This document shows positions 60,878-64,000 of a stretch of DNA of 64,000 bases, one piece after another. Numbering within the stretch: position 1 is the stretch's first letter; each line of letters opens with the position of its first letter. The notes beneath the pieces were generated by a model. It was not told where the DNA came from. It did not search any database and worked only from the letters and a program-made list of their open reading frames with translations. The position numbers were made by a program, and so were the translations under genes. The stretch comes from Paenibacillus tyrphae (GTDB lineage Bacteria; Bacillota; Bacilli; Paenibacillales; NBRC-103111), in the NCBI RefSeq assembly GCF_027925525.1, contig NZ_BSDJ01000029.1, forward strand, positions 1 through 64,000, in the 5' to 3' direction.

Positions 60878-61588
60878 TTACTCTTCGAACTGCTGCCGGT
60901 ACGCGGGACGAGAGGAAAGCGACGACTTGCGGCCGCCGAGAAACAACTTCAGCGCCCGCACCGCGCACCATAACGAAAACAGCGTCAACAGCACGGCCCA
61001 CCCGATAGCCGGGATCGGAGTCACCAGACTGAGGTTCGTCGCATCGCCCGCCTTCGCCGGATCGTTCCAGGCATACAGAATCAACGAGAACGGTCCGAAA
61101 ACCGACTCTTCCAGCGTCAGGAAGGCCAGCAGCAAATAATACAGATCGCTGAGCCAGCGCGGCATAAACGCCAGCATAATTGTATTCAAGATAATGAAGC
61201 CGAGAAGCCAGAAGATTCCGAACTCGTTGCGAACGAACAGGATAAGAGCCACAATGGCGATCGCCGTCATCACCTGCAGTCCGAACCGCTGCTTGTCACT
61301 GGTCCGCATCCGGAACATGAAGAGCGCGAACAGCGAGGCCGTCGTATACCCTGCCAGCGCAATCGGAAGGAGACTCCACCGGCTTGTTACCTGAGAATAC
61401 GTTACGCCGCTATGGTTCGCGAACAGCTCGATGTACATCACTTTGCCGGAGAGTGCCAACGTCACGAGCGCGTGGCCGAACTCATGTATCATCGTATCGA
61501 GATTGCGGAAAAAATCACTGAAGGGAATCAGATGCGTAAGAAAGGCCGATAAAATCAAGAAAAATACGGTCTTTATCAAATTACTCAT
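60878..61588 (-). CDS. M50-type membrane metallopeptidase homologue
   Basis: 236 residues, about six spans. HEFGHALVTLALSG (about 35-48) is the M50 zinc motif inside the first hydrophobic region; a second-ligand motif appears as LDLY/SDLY-like in RWLSDLYYLLLAFLTLEES. Belongs to the M50B-like branch of intramembrane or membrane-embedded peptidases that often lack proven substrates. GGAGGGGAT precedes the ATG. Separated from enolase by a palindromic element. Confidence 0.82.
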   Translation of the reverse strand: MSNLIKTVFFLILSAFLTHLIPFSDFFRNLDTMIHEFGHALVTLALSGKVMYIELFANHSGVTYSQVTSRWSLLPIALAGYTTASLFALFMFRMRTSDKQRFGLQVMTAIAIVALILFVRNEFGIFWLLGFIILNTIMLAFMPRWLSDLYYLLLAFLTLEESVFGPFSLILYAWNDPAKAGDATNLSLVTPIPAIGWAVLLTLFSLWCAVRALKLFLGGRKSSLSSRPAYRQQFEE

Positions 61589-61614
61589 GTGATCCCCTCC
61601 GGGTGAGTGTCAGC

Positions 61615-61795
61615 GTTTGAATTGCAAAAATCGACAACCTTTGCCGTTTCCGATTCCGTGCTGTCTGCCTGCGGGTGCTGTTGAAAACGGGTTCTCATTA
61701 ACTTACCTGTCGGTAACAACCCGTTTCAAAGGCACCACGTAAACTCTCCGGCAGACACACGGATCTCCAACTCCGGTTGTCGAGAGCATTCAAAC
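61615..61795. repeat. Long nested palindrome between enolase and M50 gene
   Basis: Five pairs of complementary segments nest around one centre: GTTTGAAT/ATTCAAAC, TCGACAACC/GGTTGTCGA, TCCGTG/CACGGA, TGTCTGCC/GGCAGACA and GAAAACGGGTT/AACCCGTTTC (one bulge). Together they give an interrupted hairpin of 181 bases with no open frame. It occupies nearly the whole gap. A miniature repeat element or a structured RNA are both possible; part may end enolase transcription. Confidence 0.75.
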
Positions 61796-61840
61796 CTATT
61801 TTATTATTAAGTCCTGTACTTTACAACTGCAACTGCAAAC

Positions 61841-63178
<1,338 letters not shown>

Positions 63179-64000
63179 TTAACCGCGTGTTGCAACGATC
63201 GATTTCCCGGTCATTTCCGCCGGCTGCGTCACGCCCAGAAACTCGAGCATCGTCGGGGCGATATCCGCCAAAATGCCATCGTTTCTTAGTGTAACATGAC
63301 TATCGGTGAGAATGAAAGGGACCGGATTCGTCGTATGCGCGGTATTGCGCGAACCGTCCGGATTCGTAACGACATCGGCGTTGCCGTGGTCGGCCGTAAT
63401 CAGCGCAACCCCGCCCTTCGCCAGAATGGCGTCGACGACTTTGCCGAGGCACTCGTCCGTCGCTTCGATCGCTTTGATCGTCGGCTCCAGCAAACCGGAG
63501 TGTCCGACCATGTCCGGGTTGGCAAAGTTCAGGATGATGACGTCCTGGCGCTCGGCCTCGATCTCTTGCACCGCCGCTTCCGCTACCTCATAAGCGCTCA
63601 TCTCCGGCTTCAGGTCATATGTCGCTACCTTCGGGGAGTTAATGAGAATACGCGTTTCGCCCGGAAGCTCGACGTCGCGGCCGCCGCTGAAGAAGAACGT
63701 GACGTGCGGATACTTTTCCGTCTCGGCAATGCGGAGCTGCTTCAGGTTGTTCTGCACCAGCACCTCGCCGAGCGTATTATCCAGATTCTTCGGTTTATAC
63801 GCAACGTAGCCGCCCACGGTTTCGCTGAAAAGGGTCAGGCACACGTAATACAAATCCTTCGGGCACTTGTCTCCGCGGTCGAAGCCGCGGAAGTCGTCGT
63901 TCGTGAATACTTGCGACAGCTGGATAGCCCGGTCCGGACGGAAGTTGAAGAACACGACCGAATCGCCGGACTCGACCAAACCGACAGGCGTGCCGTCCTT
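63179..64000 (-). CDS. gpmI: 2,3-bisphosphoglycerate-independent phosphoglycerate mutase, C-terminal part
   Basis: 273 residues of a ~510-residue enzyme; the 5' half lies beyond the window. Visible are the substrate-binding [19 protein letters not shown], metal ligands in [12 protein letters not shown] and TADHGNADV, and [10 protein letters not shown]. The enzyme interconverts 3- and 2-phosphoglycerate using two manganese ions and is the form expected in Bacillales. It is directly upstream of eno in one operon. Confidence 0.97.
   Translation of the reverse strand, partial: KDGTPVGLVESGDSVVFFNFRPDRAIQLSQVFTNDDFRGFDRGDKCPKDLYYVCLTLFSETVGGYVAYKPKNLDNTLGEVLVQNNLKQLRIAETEKYPHVTFFFSGGRDVELPGETRILINSPKVATYDLKPEMSAYEVAEAAVQEIEAERQDVIILNFANPDMVGHSGLLEPTIKAIEATDECLGKVVDAILAKGGVALITADHGNADVVTNPDGSRNTAHTTNPVPFILTDSHVTLRNDGILADIAPTMLEFLGVTQPAEMTGKSIVATRG

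Overview
The window looks like a chromosomal segment of a Bacillales bacterium, most likely Paenibacillus or a close relative. Evidence: the right edge carries the Bacillus-type order gpmI-eno ... secG-carboxylesterase-rnr-smpB-ssrA; ribosome binding sites are strong AGGAGG types with many TTG/GTG starts; promoters are sigma-A like; and there are copper-amine-oxidase-like stalk proteins and LplB/YtcP-type sugar permeases with ~500-residue lipoprotein binding proteins, all typical of Paenibacillaceae. Most genes are moderately GC-rich. Two stretches (about 37.2-41.4 kb and 51.6-54.5 kb) are visibly AT-rich and look acquired.

Layout. 0-6.4 kb: PH-domain protein, Fur-boxed siderophore-binding lipoprotein, a 200-bp palindromic element, M48 peptidase, a secreted stalk-domain protein, an AraC regulator and a VOC protein. 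6.8-12.5 kb: a complete peptide-type ABC importer operon (two ATPases, binding lipoprotein, two permeases). 12.6-21.6 kb: a six-gene sugar operon (LacI regulator, two permeases, binding lipoprotein, CE7 esterase, long GH94 phosphorylase) behind one promoter and one LacI-type palindrome, probably for beta-1,2-gluco-oligosaccharides. 21.7-26.1 kb: an SPFH/zinc-ribbon membrane-stress-like operon with three tandem paralogues. 26.3-30 kb: two toxin-antitoxin modules around a stalk-domain protein and a SUFU-domain protein. 30-37 kb: Crp/Fnr regulator with a palindrome placed like a class II activator site, adaA-adaB DNA repair, ferritin, a serine protease, an ankyrin protein, a GNAT enzyme and a DJ-1/PfpI protein.

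36.97-55.95 kb is the most unusual part. Intact ssrA (tmRNA) lies at its right end. Two decayed fragments of the ssrA 3' half lie 14.5 and 19 kb away in the same orientation, and a further 23-bp ssrA 3'-end copy lies 4.3 kb away. I read this as a composite island built by repeated integration at the 3' end of ssrA. A wrecked large serine recombinase still abuts ssrA. Cargo includes a metalloprotease plus AIPR-family (abortive phage resistance) cluster, a two-domain isoprenoid synthase with a TetR-regulated reductase-like gene, a DUF4261 gene, an MFS transporter preceded by an internally deleted gene duplicate, and an 811-residue P-loop GTPase. 55.9-64 kb returns to core genes: tmRNA and SmpB (trans-translation), RNase R, an esterase, SecG, an M50-type membrane protein, enolase and the C-terminal half of phosphoglycerate mutase. 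A second large palindrome lies between enolase and the M50 gene.

All calls rest on reading the sequence and remembered family features; no database search was run. Gene starts were often moved inward from the longest reading frame to the codon with the best ribosome binding site.
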